Below are positions 51,289-59,241 of a stretch of 64,000 nucleotides of DNA, one piece after another. Within the stretch, counting starts at the first letter, position 1. Each line of letters starts with the position of its first letter. Position numbers and translations under genes: made by a program. The stretch lies in the IMG/VR virus record IMGVR_UViG_3300021957_000014, positions 1 to 64,000 of that record; one strand, 5' to 3'. The stretch comes from a virus. The notes beneath the pieces were generated by a model. That model was not told the origin of the DNA. It did not search any database and saw nothing but the letters and a program-made list of their open reading frames with translations.

Positions 51289-52127
51289 AATGTAAAATCC
51301 TCTACATGGTTTAACAACTGGTCTAGTCGATGTGTTCTTAAATAATCAAAGACTTTACCCTTTACTGGTGCTGTCTTTTCAAACTCATCTAATATATTCT
51401 TTTCTATATCAGTTGGTATAAACTCTAAATCAATTAGAGTTTGGTTTCTTAAATAGTTACGATAGTATTTATCGTCACTCTCAATTGTAATTCTTAAGTA
51501 CTTATCTTTGACAGGCTTCCTTAAAGGTGTTTGTCTAATACCTAAGTCCAAGCAATCATCATTAGATAGAATGTTTGGAACTCCGTCTGACTTATCACCA
51601 GTAAGAATATGTTCTCTCAAAAATAAATCGGGGTCTTCAACTGTAATAAGTTTATTAAGGTTGGGACTCCATTGAGTTACGTACTTGTATTTATGGAGTT
51701 GCTGAAAGTCTTTATCTCCACTTACTATCATGACCTTCTCTCCGAAGGGTGCATGTTTAGTTAACACTGCAATGATATCATCAGCTTCACACTTCTCGAC
51801 ATACATATAACGGTATGGAAAGTTCTCTTTGATTTCCATCTTCACCTTATGAAGTGTATCAAATATTAATCCCCAGTCTTTGTTATCTGCTTCTCTAGAC
51901 TTCTTACGATTTGCTTTGTACTGTGGGAAGTAGTCTCGTCTCCATGGATGTGATGCATCCGTACAAAGAGTAATCTCTCCATACTCTGCAGCGTACTTCC
52001 TTTGATATCCTCGAACTGAATTGAGAATCATGTGTCTTAACATGTCCTCACTTACTTCTCCGTTGTTCATTTTTAGTTGAACCATTAAACCAGCAATGAT
52101 GGTTTGTGTAAAGTCTATTAGAATCAT
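51285..52127 (-). CDS. rnh: RNase H, T4-type 5'-3' nuclease
   Basis: 280 aa (T4 RNase H is 305). FEN-family acidic residues are visible: ILIDFTQ at the start, LCTDASHPWRRDYFPQYKAN, EKCEADDIIAVLT, IVSGDKDFQQL and LTGDKSDGVPNI. It removes RNA primers during lagging-strand synthesis. It overlaps both neighbours by 4 nt. Confidence 0.93.
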   Translation of the reverse strand: MILIDFTQTIIAGLMVQLKMNNGEVSEDMLRHMILNSVRGYQRKYAAEYGEITLCTDASHPWRRDYFPQYKANRKKSREADNKDWGLIFDTLHKVKMEIKENFPYRYMYVEKCEADDIIAVLTKHAPFGEKVMIVSGDKDFQQLHKYKYVTQWSPNLNKLITVEDPDLFLREHILTGDKSDGVPNILSNDDCLDLGIRQTPLRKPVKDKYLRITIESDDKYYRNYLRNQTLIDLEFIPTDIEKNILDEFEKTAPVKGKVFDYLRTHRLDQLLNHVEDFTL

Positions 52128-52837
52128 TTTACCACTTTCAATAATAATGTATTTTTGGTAATCAAGTCGTTTCCGTCTTTCAACTTCGACCTAGGAATCT
52201 CATCCATAAATCCACGAGCAATAATATTACCACCTGTTACTAGTCTATCAAGCAACTTGTAATCTGTCAAGGTCTTTTCTTTACATGAGTCATACCCAGT
52301 AATTCTAGAACCTTTGACTGCAAGATGTCCACTGAAGTGTGTAAACTTTTTAGATGCAGTATTGTATGTGAACAAGTCTAATGCTCTTGGTATCTCTTCC
52401 TTGTCTATAGACTTGTAACCTTCCCACTCTTCTAAGAACGGAAGCTTCCTTACCATTCTCTTAGGGGTCATAGGTCTGACCTTACGAACTGGTTTGTACT
52501 CGTCACAATACTTATCGATATCGGATTCGATACCCTCTAAGAATTTGATGTAGTTTTTCTTTTGTGTTTTAGTGAGAAAGTTAAAGGCCTCTTCTAATTG
52601 TTCACAACCTTCTTTGTTCTTAACTTCGAGTTGTGCTTGAAGTGTTTTACCTTTCATGAAGGTAATTACTTTAGAACTATAATCTAGTTGCTTAAGATAT
52701 TTGTACATTGAGAAGGAGCTCTTCTTATCGTCCATAAAGGAATCGATTTGGAACTCAACTTCATCATAGGCATCGATTGCTTTCTCACGCATTCGGTCTT
52801 GGATATTTATTTTTTTGGGTTCAGTTTTCATAATCAT
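52124..52837 (-). CDS. Conserved protein of unknown function (237 aa)
   Basis: The ATG at 52837 is chosen over the listed TTG at 52873, because that TTG lies in the -35 box. MIMKTEPKKINIQDRMREKA leads into helices, PRALDLFTYNTASKKFTHFS and GNIIARGFMDEIPRSKLKDG. The family is common in marine T4-like phages but unnamed to me. Promoter -10 ends 6 nt before the ATG, so the message may be leaderless; a second ATG follows at 52831. Confidence 0.75.
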   Translation of the reverse strand: MIMKTEPKKINIQDRMREKAIDAYDEVEFQIDSFMDDKKSSFSMYKYLKQLDYSSKVITFMKGKTLQAQLEVKNKEGCEQLEEAFNFLTKTQKKNYIKFLEGIESDIDKYCDEYKPVRKVRPMTPKRMVRKLPFLEEWEGYKSIDKEEIPRALDLFTYNTASKKFTHFSGHLAVKGSRITGYDSCKEKTLTDYKLLDRLVTGGNIIARGFMDEIPRSKLKDGNDLITKNTLLLKVVK

Positions 52838-52843
52838 GTGAGC

Positions 52844-52873
52844 AGTATATAATAAAGCCAGGGGCGTTGTCAA
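52844..52873 (-). promoter_or_regulatory. Sigma-70-type promoter, leaderless geometry
   Basis: TTGACA, 18-bp spacer, TATACT on the minus strand; 6 nt then separate the -10 from the ATG at 52837, so +1 should fall on or beside the A of AUG. Confidence 0.75.
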
Positions 52874-52886
52874 GTTGATTTATAAA

Positions 52887-54269
52887 TTAACTATCATCCC
52901 TTTCATCACGTTTGTTTGTAATCATGAACTTACGTGCTGGGTTTATCATTAAGTTTGCACGTTGCATCAAGTCACGGTTCGCAAGAAACGGTATTGCACC
53001 TCTAGTATCTAAACTAACTTCTTGTTCGTATATAGTGTTTAGGAAATTTAACTCAAGTTCTACGACTGGTCTGTCTTCAGCTGGTTTCAATAAAGTAACC
53101 ATTCTCTTTAATGGTTTCTTATACTTAACACCCTCTGTTGTCCATGTAACTATCTTACCCTTGACCTTTAAATCTTCTGCATGAAGTGAACAAGCTGAAA
53201 CTGAATTACCTGTATCTAACTTCACTGTCATCTCTTGACCTTCAATCTCTATGGTTTCTAATACACCACACTCTGTTGGTGACTTCTTCCATATGTCTCG
53301 GTCTTTGTAAATCTTAAGAACCATCTTAACAATGTCCTCACCGATAACACTAGAGATTCCTTCAGTGCCTGGCGAATGATTTACTTCCAATAGGTATGGT
53401 GGTTCGGTCTTTCTGTTTTTGCTAGGAATAAAGTCGACACCACACCATTGTCCGTTGACGGCTTTGCTAGCTCTTAGACAAATATCTTTTTCCATCTCTG
53501 TCAATGTAACTGATTGTGCATCTGCACCTTGGGATACATTACTTCTGAAATCATCTGTAATTTTGTTTCGTCTCATTGCACCAACGATTTCTCTGTTGAC
53601 AATGACTACACGTACATCGTAATCTGATTCGATATACTCTTGTAATAGAATATCACAGTAAGGGTCAATCTTATAAATCAAGCTGACCTGTGATTGTAAT
53701 GAACGTTCTGTTTCGATTAATAGAACACCCACACCTTTAGAACCCTGTAATGTTTTAAGTATCATCGGGAAGTTATTATCTAATGCTTCGTGAGCTCTAT
53801 CTACAGTCTCGGGTTCATCGTTTGGAATCAATACGGTACGTGGTTGGTTTAGACCTATCTCTTGCAGTCTCAGATACGTTCTAAACTTGTCTGAACAAAC
53901 TTCGATACATTCCCTAGGGTTACACGTTGCAATGCCGTAGCGTTCAATCTGAGAGATTAAATCGAGGTAGGAATCTTTAGTGTTTACTGCACCACGAATC
54001 ATAACTAATGTGTCTGCATCAATCTCGAATCCTTTCTCATCGTCTGCATTGTGAATAGTAATCTCACCACTATCCTCATCACGTTCTAAGTATGCACCAT
54101 TGATACGCACGTTGTAAACATCCATGCCCATCTTCTCTGCAACACTAACTATCTTACCACTGGTAGATTTCTTTGATTGTTTCTTAGGACGTTCTGCAAG
54201 AACGACAAGGCGATAGGGGTCGGACTTCTTAATGTCTTCTTCGACTATTAATTCTTGAAATGATTTCAT
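52887..54269 (-). CDS. rimK: RimK-like ATP-grasp ligase fused to RimB-like protease domain
   Basis: 460 aa. Residues 1-320 are ATP-grasp: FPMILKTLQGSKGVGVLLIE (phosphate-binding Gly loop), LLQEYIESDYDVRVVIVNRE, GAMRRNKITDDFRSNVSQGA and YLLEVNHSPG (metal site). Residues 335-455 match the ATP-dependent zinc protease/RimB domain: MTVKLDTGNSVSACSLHAED (DTGN aspartate) and a REDLM-like PFLANRDLMQRANLMINPAR. RimK adds glutamates to ribosomal protein bS6, and RimB trims them. A single fused phage protein is unusual. Confidence 0.88.
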   Translation of the reverse strand: MKSFQELIVEEDIKKSDPYRLVVLAERPKKQSKKSTSGKIVSVAEKMGMDVYNVRINGAYLERDEDSGEITIHNADDEKGFEIDADTLVMIRGAVNTKDSYLDLISQIERYGIATCNPRECIEVCSDKFRTYLRLQEIGLNQPRTVLIPNDEPETVDRAHEALDNNFPMILKTLQGSKGVGVLLIETERSLQSQVSLIYKIDPYCDILLQEYIESDYDVRVVIVNREIVGAMRRNKITDDFRSNVSQGADAQSVTLTEMEKDICLRASKAVNGQWCGVDFIPSKNRKTEPPYLLEVNHSPGTEGISSVIGEDIVKMVLKIYKDRDIWKKSPTECGVLETIEIEGQEMTVKLDTGNSVSACSLHAEDLKVKGKIVTWTTEGVKYKKPLKRMVTLLKPAEDRPVVELELNFLNTIYEQEVSLDTRGAIPFLANRDLMQRANLMINPARKFMITNKRDERDDS

Positions 54270-54646
54270 TTCTTTAATCCCACCTGTATGGCTTGTTCTT
54301 CTAATGGGGTTAATGGTTTCTTATGCAACTCTACAAAGTATTCTGCATCCACCAACACCAATGGTTTACTTCTATTTCTTTTAATCACAACAATGGGTTC
54401 GTACTTACCACAATTGCTTTCTGCTTGTGTATATGCATTCCACACGTTAACTGCTTCTTGGTTCTTGCACTCTACACTGTATGGAAATAATCTTCGGGAC
54501 TCTGTACCTAGGATGATGTCCTCGCCTTGAGAACCCATAGGTCTTGATTCAGAATCTTCGGGGTCTAAGTCTAACTTCTCTACAAGTAAGTCCCTAAACC
54601 ACTGTTGTAGTTTACGACCTTTAGCTTTTGCTGATGATGTCTTCAT
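54266..54646 (-). CDS. Hjc-like PD-(D/E)XK nuclease
   Basis: 126 aa. Pattern: KAKGRKLQQWFRDLLVEKLD (motif 1, Arg and helix), RPMGSQGEDIILGTESRRLF (Gly-x-Asp) and YSVECKNQEAVNVWNAYTQA (ExK), the archaeal Holliday-junction-resolvase-like nuclease family of phages. Conserved D and E-x-K are present. It could resolve recombination or packaging intermediates, a role played by gp49 in T4. Overlaps the RimK-like gene by 4 nt. Confidence 0.8.
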   Translation of the reverse strand: MKTSSAKAKGRKLQQWFRDLLVEKLDLDPEDSESRPMGSQGEDIILGTESRRLFPYSVECKNQEAVNVWNAYTQAESNCGKYEPIVVIKRNRSKPLVLVDAEYFVELHKKPLTPLEEQAIQVGLKK

Positions 54647-54947
54647 TAAATTTTATACTCACTCCACAACCACAACTGGCTTCTTCATTTGGATTCTGAA
54701 ACGTAAATGTTTCATTCAATCCTTGTTTCTCATAATCTAGTGTCATTCCATTTAAAAAAGGTTGACTCATTGTATCTATTAAAAATTTAAAGTTACCGTA
54801 ATCTAATTCTAAATCACCGTCTCTGAATTCATCTTCTACAAAAACATATTCATAACCACTGCAACCACCACCAGTAACACCCATTCTAACTGAGTCTACT
54901 TTCTTCTCTATAAGCTTTGCAATTGCAATGTCTGTGACTTCTATCAT
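54621..54947 (-). CDS. Fe-S cluster assembly protein, IscA/HesB type
   Basis: 108 aa. HesB/A-type carrier pattern: the first conserved Cys in GGGCSGYEYVFV and the second pair in EEASCGCGVSIKF, with the usual spacing. Marine T4-like phages often carry this gene. It may deliver clusters to phage radical SAM or other Fe-S enzymes; the radical SAM gene is in the same region. ATG follows TATAAATA by 6 nt. Confidence 0.92.
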   Translation of the reverse strand: MIEVTDIAIAKLIEKKVDSVRMGVTGGGCSGYEYVFVEDEFRDGDLELDYGNFKFLIDTMSQPFLNGMTLDYEKQGLNETFTFQNPNEEASCGCGVSIKFNEDIISKS

Positions 54948-54953
54948 AAGAAG

Positions 54954-54961
54954 TATTTATA
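54954..54961 (-). promoter_or_regulatory. Late promoter abutting start codon
   Basis: TATAAATA-CTTCTT-ATG on the minus strand (6-nt gap), just inside the downstream end of the carbamoyltransferase C-part gene. Predicts a leaderless or 1-nt-leader message for hesB. Confidence 0.65.
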
Positions 54962-55607
54962 CTTCTGACTCCCACACACCATCTTGTTCTGCATCATTTT
55001 TTAAATCTTTTGATTTCTTAGGTCGAATTAATTCGTATGGAATACCATCTGGCTGGTCTTCGGGTACGTAAAGGAATCCAATGTCGGAACGATTACATGT
55101 GTCGACTGCATCAAAGATTGTTTCCACTAGAGCTTCTCCACCTAAATTAAATGAAGTATTAAATATAATGGGGGTGCCATTCTTTTCACCCAAGGCTTTA
55201 ATTAAATTGTAATAATTTTTATTCTGCTCTTGAGTAACAGTTTGAATACGACATGTTCCGTCTGCATGAACGATAGCAGGAATCTCTTTGTATGCTTTCT
55301 CTTTGCATTGAATTGCAAACGACATATAAGGTGACTCTTCTAACTGCAACATCTCAAAATATTCATGTGCATGTTCTTTTAATACAGTACCAGCAAACGG
55401 TCTATAATATTCTCTCTTCTTAATTGTATTTACAATTTGCTTTGCATCGGGATTAGTAGGGTCAAATAAAATACTACGATTACCTAATGCACGTGGGCCC
55501 CATTCAGAACTACCTTGGAACATTGCAACAACTTGTTTCTCTTCAACCAGTAATCTAATTACTTCGTCTTGGTCTCTAATGATTTCTAATATTCTATTCT
55601 TACTCAC
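54957..55607 (-). CDS. Carbamoyltransferase, C-terminal domain as separate protein
   Basis: 216 aa starting at GTG 55607 (a GTG at 55664 would add an implausible His/Gln/Lys-rich start). GAGGAA precedes it by 7 nt, and it overlaps the upstream stop (GTGAGTAA). RILEIIRDQDEVIRLLVEEK, FQGSSEWGPRALGNRSILFD, RPFAGTVLKEHAHEYF and IIFNTSFNLGGEALVETIFD are the TobZ/NodU C-terminal (Carbam_trans_C) motifs. The catalytic half lies in the next gene. Confidence 0.85.
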   Translation of the reverse strand: MSKNRILEIIRDQDEVIRLLVEEKQVVAMFQGSSEWGPRALGNRSILFDPTNPDAKQIVNTIKKREYYRPFAGTVLKEHAHEYFEMLQLEESPYMSFAIQCKEKAYKEIPAIVHADGTCRIQTVTQEQNKNYYNLIKALGEKNGTPIIFNTSFNLGGEALVETIFDAVDTCNRSDIGFLYVPEDQPDGIPYELIRPKKSKDLKNDAEQDGVWESEV

Positions 55608-56868
55608 TGTCTGTTTCCTCTGTTGTTGCTTCTTCCTTGTATGGATGGACTGGTGCTTCTGCACTATCTAAGACTCCTTCCTTTACTGGTTCGAAGTATT
55701 CGTTTTCTAAATGATAATGTAACCAAAATGCAGCTCCAACTGCAGTACCACCATCATGGGGTACAGGGTCAACGAATATATTTAATTCGGGAAACTCTTG
55801 TAGGTATCTGTAATTGTTTGTACAGTTTAATGAGAAGCCACCACTGAGAACTAAGTTCTTACAGTCGGGATTTAATTCTACTGCACGTCTGATAACATTA
55901 CATGCATTCTTAAATGATTCTTCCTCACACATCTGTGCAACGATATGTCTATCAAACCTATCGGGTCTGTCTTCGTATAGTCTTCCGTATGATGCCATAC
56001 CCATGACTTTACCCGCTGCACGTCCATGAATGTCTGCACCGAAGGCATAACTCATGTTACTGAAGTTCATACCGCTAGAAGGGAAGCTAGTGAACGTAAC
56101 AGGCAGTCCATCAATCTCTGTCTCTAAGTCTGTGAGACAATGAGCTGAGTCGTAGTACATGTTAGGAAAGAACGTATTGGATACGTCACCTAACATACGG
56201 TGATTAGACATCTTCTTCCACTGGGGAACAATAGTCTTAGTGTCAAAGTCACACTTCCAAATAGATTCAATCTCTTGATAGTTCGGATGTGTTTCATGAT
56301 AACACTTAGCACCACCACCATCCCATGCAATAGCCATTGCATCCTCACCCTTGTCAAAGAAAGGACTGAGATAATATCCACTGTATGCATGATACATGTG
56401 ATGTTCTGTGTCAAAGTGATACTGGTCTACATCAAAGAACTGTTTACACATCTCATCATGAATGGTTTCATCCATTTCTTCGTGCCAGTCTTGTTTGAGT
56501 CCCACTTTGGGATAGGCTTTAATTAATTCTTGGATTCTTGCTTCGGTTAATTGTTCCTTTGCAAGTTCATCTGCAAACTCTTGTGCAATGAGACGATTAT
56601 CCATAAGATAATCTAAGTCCATTTCAAGTTTCATGTCACGTCTATCGAACGATGCAAAGATTAACTCTCCCTTTACATTGCCTTCATCGTCTACCAATGA
56701 GTCTGCAAGACCTTTAGAGTCGATTACATGTAGGTGGGGGGACTCTAAAGTCGGTGAATAATACTTATCACGTCTTTCTCTTTCTTCTTCGAAGAGTTCT
56801 ACGACTTCTCCGTCTTCCATAATACATAAACTGGTATCATGGCTGGAATTAATTCCAATTATTCTCAT
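55600..56868 (-). CDS. Carbamoyltransferase, N-terminal catalytic domain
   Basis: 422 aa. NodU/CmcH/TobZ family: RIIGINSSHDTSLCIMEDGE at the start, HxxH-like HFDTEHHMYHAYSGYYLSPF, IAWDGGGAKCY, GKVMGMASYG, NLVLSGGFSLNCTNNYRYLQ and VPHDGGTAVGAAFW. It normally transfers a carbamoyl group to a sugar or lipid. In most family members N- and C-domains are one protein; here the frame stops after a charged tail and the C-part starts in the overlap. The tail contains LDSAEAPVHPY. Confidence 0.88.
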   Translation of the reverse strand: MRIIGINSSHDTSLCIMEDGEVVELFEEERERRDKYYSPTLESPHLHVIDSKGLADSLVDDEGNVKGELIFASFDRRDMKLEMDLDYLMDNRLIAQEFADELAKEQLTEARIQELIKAYPKVGLKQDWHEEMDETIHDEMCKQFFDVDQYHFDTEHHMYHAYSGYYLSPFFDKGEDAMAIAWDGGGAKCYHETHPNYQEIESIWKCDFDTKTIVPQWKKMSNHRMLGDVSNTFFPNMYYDSAHCLTDLETEIDGLPVTFTSFPSSGMNFSNMSYAFGADIHGRAAGKVMGMASYGRLYEDRPDRFDRHIVAQMCEEESFKNACNVIRRAVELNPDCKNLVLSGGFSLNCTNNYRYLQEFPELNIFVDPVPHDGGTAVGAAFWLHYHLENEYFEPVKEGVLDSAEAPVHPYKEEATTEETDSE

Positions 56869-56889
56869 AATATATCCTTGGTGTTGTTT

Positions 56890-57063
56890 CTACTTTTCTT
56901 TTAATCGTTCGTAGAAGGTTATTATTTGCTGTGGGTCGACAATATTGTCGTCCATGAGCGTTTGAAGTAGTTCTGCATGTCCATGTTTGACACCACTACG
57001 GTGTACGAAATAGACTAGTGCTAGGATAAATCCTAAATGAATCAATATTAATTCTATACTCAT
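56890..57063 (-). CDS. Small TM protein (57 aa)
   Basis: ATG at 57063 with a GGAG site. MSIELILIHLGFILALVYFV is one TM segment; the remaining 37 residues are soluble (HRSGVKHGHAELLQTLMDDN). Probably cytoplasmic-side anchored. Unknown. Confidence 0.65.
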   Translation of the reverse strand: MSIELILIHLGFILALVYFVHRSGVKHGHAELLQTLMDDNIVDPQQIITFYERLKEK

Positions 57064-57079
57064 GGTTTTATTTATCTCC

Positions 57080-57202
57080 TTAAAATTTAAAGTATTTTTT
57101 GATTAAATAATCAATGTAAAATACGAGACCAACCCATGCAACACCGCTACCGACAAATGCAATGACATAAAACGGTAACAAATACCAATCAAAGATACTC
57201 AT
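57080..57202 (-). CDS. Small TM protein (40 aa)
   Basis: ATG at 57202, inside the end of the upstream gene. MSIFDWYLLPFYVIAFVGSG continues with VAWVGLVFYIDYLIKKYFKF: two hydrophobic stretches or one long TM with a basic end. Unknown. Confidence 0.55.
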   Translation of the reverse strand: MSIFDWYLLPFYVIAFVGSGVAWVGLVFYIDYLIKKYFKF

Positions 57203-57356
57203 TATCGAGAAACTCCCTTATTTTTGTAAGATTATAGTACAATGAAGAGTAGACTCGGGTACTATTCGGTGTCTCCACAATAAAACGTGGAATGCCAGCG
57301 GGTGAACGGTCTTGAAATATCCTACAACCTAGGTAGGATTCTAATAATAGTCTCAT
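57189..57356 (-). CDS. Small protein (55 aa)
   Basis: The ATG at 57356 follows GAGGAAG by a good distance, favouring it over an earlier start at 57413. MRLLLESYLGCRIFQDRSPA, then GIPRFIVETPNSTRVYSSLY. Predicted alpha/beta, function unknown. Confidence 0.6.
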   Translation of the reverse strand: MRLLLESYLGCRIFQDRSPAGIPRFIVETPNSTRVYSSLYYNLTKIREFLDNEYL

Positions 57357-57357
57357 G

Positions 57358-57546
57358 TTATACTTCCTCATCGATGATTGAACCCTTGGATGGTACGTCT
57401 GCACCAATTTCATTTATATAGGGGACTTTATTTTGATTATACATTGCTTCATGTTCTTTATTCATTCTATCTGCTGTTCGTTGCATACTTTCTTCCAACA
57501 TTTTTTCGAAATGTTTATCTAATTTTGCAAGTATCCAACTGAACAT
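57358..57546 (-). CDS. Small helical protein (62 aa)
   Basis: MFSWILAKLDKHFEKMLEES followed by MQRTADRMNKEHEAMYNQNK: an amphipathic helix with a hydrophobic start. It lies 2 nt after the upstream gene's stop. Unknown. Confidence 0.6.
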   Translation of the reverse strand: MFSWILAKLDKHFEKMLEESMQRTADRMNKEHEAMYNQNKVPYINEIGADVPSKGSIIDEEV

Positions 57547-57548
57547 GA

Positions 57549-57851
57549 TTATCTCCCTATGTGTTTCACCTCTGAACGTGGTATCACTTGGTAGGCACCC
57601 TTATTATAAGACGGTGCAATGGTATACTCGGACGAGATACGTTGTCGTTCTTCTTTACTTAGGGTATTTAGAGTCTTAGGACTGTCCACACCACACGCCG
57701 ACGGATAGTATACACTCTCACGCACGTAAGGAGCTACCGTTTTCACACTCGTCTCCCAATTATAATCCTTAGCGGTCTTAGTACGAACCTTCCAAGCATT
57801 CGTCTTACGTTTCTTACCACTAAAAGAGTGTGTCATAGAACCCTGTCTCAT
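57549..57851 (-). CDS. Small basic protein (100 aa)
   Basis: The ATG at 57851 is chosen for an AGGGGAAATA site, identical in core to that before the gene at 59241. MRQGSMTHSFSGKKRKTNAW then TVAPYVRESVYYPSACGVDS and a Tyr/Ser-rich end. Basic N-terminus suggests nucleic-acid contact. Unknown. Confidence 0.65.
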   Translation of the reverse strand: MRQGSMTHSFSGKKRKTNAWKVRTKTAKDYNWETSVKTVAPYVRESVYYPSACGVDSPKTLNTLSKEERQRISSEYTIAPSYNKGAYQVIPRSEVKHIGR

Positions 57852-57852
57852 A

Positions 57853-58155
57853 TTATTTCCCCTGTACACACATAGTGTACTGTTCTAGAGTGCCTGGTCT
57901 TATTAACCACTCACACCTCTGAGTATTCTGTTTGTAATCTTTAGGTTTATGGTAGGGTGATACCAAGTCTTTATGCAATGTATCTAATATTATTATAGAG
58001 TCTTTGATATCTTTAGGTTTCGAAACGTCTTCGAGTATCTTCACACTACGTTCTAAACGTTTAAGGTCTTCCACAGCATCCAATACATCCCAAAAGTCTG
58101 CATAAGAATGGGTAGGTATCAGTAGCAATGTAAGTATTAATAATTTGTATTTCAT
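57853..58155 (-). CDS. Secreted periplasmic protein (100 aa)
   Basis: MKYKLLILTLLLIPTHSYAD is a signal peptide with a probable signal peptidase I site after HSYA. The mature part is helical and charged (DAVEDLKRLERSVKILEDVS) and ends with QRCEWLIRPGTLEQYTMCVQ, a Cys pair. Predicted to be exported. An extended -10 promoter ends 6 nt before the ATG. Function unknown; superinfection exclusion or periplasmic inhibition is possible. Confidence 0.65.
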   Translation of the reverse strand: MKYKLLILTLLLIPTHSYADFWDVLDAVEDLKRLERSVKILEDVSKPKDIKDSIIILDTLHKDLVSPYHKPKDYKQNTQRCEWLIRPGTLEQYTMCVQGK

Positions 58156-58161
58156 AAGTCT

Positions 58162-58167
58162 ATTATA
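58162..58167 (-). promoter_or_regulatory. Extended -10 promoter, leaderless geometry
   Basis: TGGTATAAT on the minus strand, with AGACTT between the -10 and the ATG at 58155. The -35 at 17 bp (TTCCCA) is weak, but the TG extension supports the call. Confidence 0.55.
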
Positions 58168-58266
58168 CCATAAAACTGGGGGGATGGGAATACGGTTTCA
58201 CGCATGTCGTGTAAGTATTTGTGGACTTGGTGATGTTCGATTCCCTGTCCCCTTCCCGAGTGAGTG

Positions 58267-58497
58267 CTATGATGCACCACCCCTATTATAAAAATGTCTA
58301 CGTATGATATACACACGTGTGTATGCAACGACTGTCATCCATGCAGTGATAGTAGTACCTATCTGCAGTGGGGAAGTCATTTCTAGTCTCTCTATGCATA
58401 TGTATAACCCAAATAGATTCAGTGGGTAATTAATTAACAAGCCAGTGAAGACTGTAGTAAATGTTTCTTTGTGTATTCTTCGTGATTTCTCTGACAT
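58267..58497 (-). CDS. Two-TM membrane protein, DUF7220-like (76 aa)
   Basis: ATG at 58497 preferred (the longer frame begins without good support). MSEKSRRIHKETFTTVFTGL, LLINYPLNLFGLYICI and TTITAWMTVVAYTRVYIIRR give two TM helices and the SRR...VARVYIIRR-like basic ends seen, from memory, in a common phage family (DUF7220). Unknown function in the inner membrane. Confidence 0.7.
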   Translation of the reverse strand: MSEKSRRIHKETFTTVFTGLLINYPLNLFGLYICIERLEMTSPLQIGTTITAWMTVVAYTRVYIIRRHFYNRGGAS

Positions 58498-58629
58498 ATA
58501 AAAAGGTCTTAAGGTTAAAAATTTACCCGAAAAAAAAATTCTCGGTAGTAGTATAGAATGCTTCACAGAGCTATAGAGGTAGGGGGTTGAGTTGCTGCCC
58601 AGATACCCTAGGAGTCCCACAGCACTGTT

Positions 58630-58803
58630 CTAAGAGGCTTTCCGTAGTTCGACTACGTGTTTGTACTCCTCTAACTCTGCACACAGTCTGAGCGCCTCTG
58701 AGAGACTCACAGGTTTCACCGTACGCTTAAGCAGTTCATGTGACCCATCTATGTTGGTCACCTTCGTATCTATACTGTATACATCTACAGTATTCCATTG
58801 CAT
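58630..58803 (-). CDS. Small soluble protein (57 aa)
   Basis: ATG at 58803. MQWNTVDVYSIDTKVTNIDG, then a helical LSEALRLCAELEEYKHVVEL. Behind the strong promoter at 58817; predicted +1 leaves only about 7 nt of leader. A host-takeover role would be typical for a strong early gene of this size, but nothing in the sequence proves it. Confidence 0.65.
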   Translation of the reverse strand: MQWNTVDVYSIDTKVTNIDGSHELLKRTVKPVSLSEALRLCAELEEYKHVVELRKAS

Positions 58804-58816
58804 AGGTTAACTCTCC

Positions 58817-58845
58817 ATTATAACATACTTTGATGCTCTTGTCAA
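58817..58845 (-). promoter_or_regulatory. Sigma-70-type promoter
   Basis: TTGACA, 17-bp spacer, TATAAT on the minus strand, both hexamers perfect. The transcript starts about 7 nt before the ATG at 58803. Confidence 0.85.
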
Positions 58846-58989
58846 GGCCCTCGTAAACCCTTATATAGCAGGGCCTAGAGGGGTGGCGCTTCTCATCGCC
58901 ACGCGTGCTTTCGGTAACAACCCACTGAGACTTAACTCATAGCAATCCACGGTACAATTCTCAGTTCAACTCCCGTACATATAAAGTAT
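58846..58989 (-). ncRNA. Candidate small RNA between two promoters
   Basis: This stretch has its own promoter (58996..59024) and no ORF of useful length. On the minus strand, GTGGCG-ATGAGAAG-CGCCAC forms a 6-bp stem with 8-nt loop (58883-58902), and the sequence is more G+C-rich than its surroundings. No terminator T-run is visible, so the 3' end is not defined; it may read through into the gene at 58803. Confidence 0.4.
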
Positions 58990-58995
58990 ACACCT

Positions 58996-59024
58996 AGTAT
59001 AACATATCAGCACCTGCCTGTCAA
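58996..59024 (-). promoter_or_regulatory. Sigma-70-type promoter
   Basis: TTGACA, 17-bp spacer, TATACT on the minus strand; predicted +1 near 58989. It lies in the gap after the gene at 59032 and drives the candidate RNA and then the 58630 gene. Confidence 0.8.
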
Positions 59025-59031
59025 CTGGCTC

Positions 59032-59241
59032 TTAGTGGAATACACGCTTGATTCCATCCAGTACCAACCAATCGATGTCTATAGCACCAATGACTCTTAT
59101 GCCAGTACGGTCTTCAACCATCTCCATAGCGGTATCCCAGCCGTCTGTACTCTGCATAACATAGTGAACTTCCCACTCATTCAATTCAATCTCTACAGGC
59201 TGGTTAGTAGCAATGTGAGTACCAATAATTCCGTGTCTCAT
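59032..59241 (-). CDS. Small acidic protein (69 aa)
   Basis: MRHGIIGTHIATNQPVEIEL, then NEWEVHYVMQSTDGWDTAME and an end in DIDWLVLDGIKRVFH. GGGGAAATA precedes the ATG. ATGA overlaps the stop of the tiny gene upstream. Compact alpha/beta; function unknown. Confidence 0.65.
   Translation of the reverse strand: MRHGIIGTHIATNQPVEIELNEWEVHYVMQSTDGWDTAMEMVEDRTGIRVIGAIDIDWLVLDGIKRVFH

Noticed and set aside
55600-55664. Sequencing frameshift as the cause of the split carbamoyltransferase
   Set aside because: The junction has a proper ribosome-binding site and a stop/start overlap; it was kept as two genes, though an error cannot be wholly excluded.
58218-58262. tRNA-like T-arm (GTTCGATTCC) on the plus strand
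   Set aside because: The flanking bases do not pair into T, anticodon or acceptor stems.
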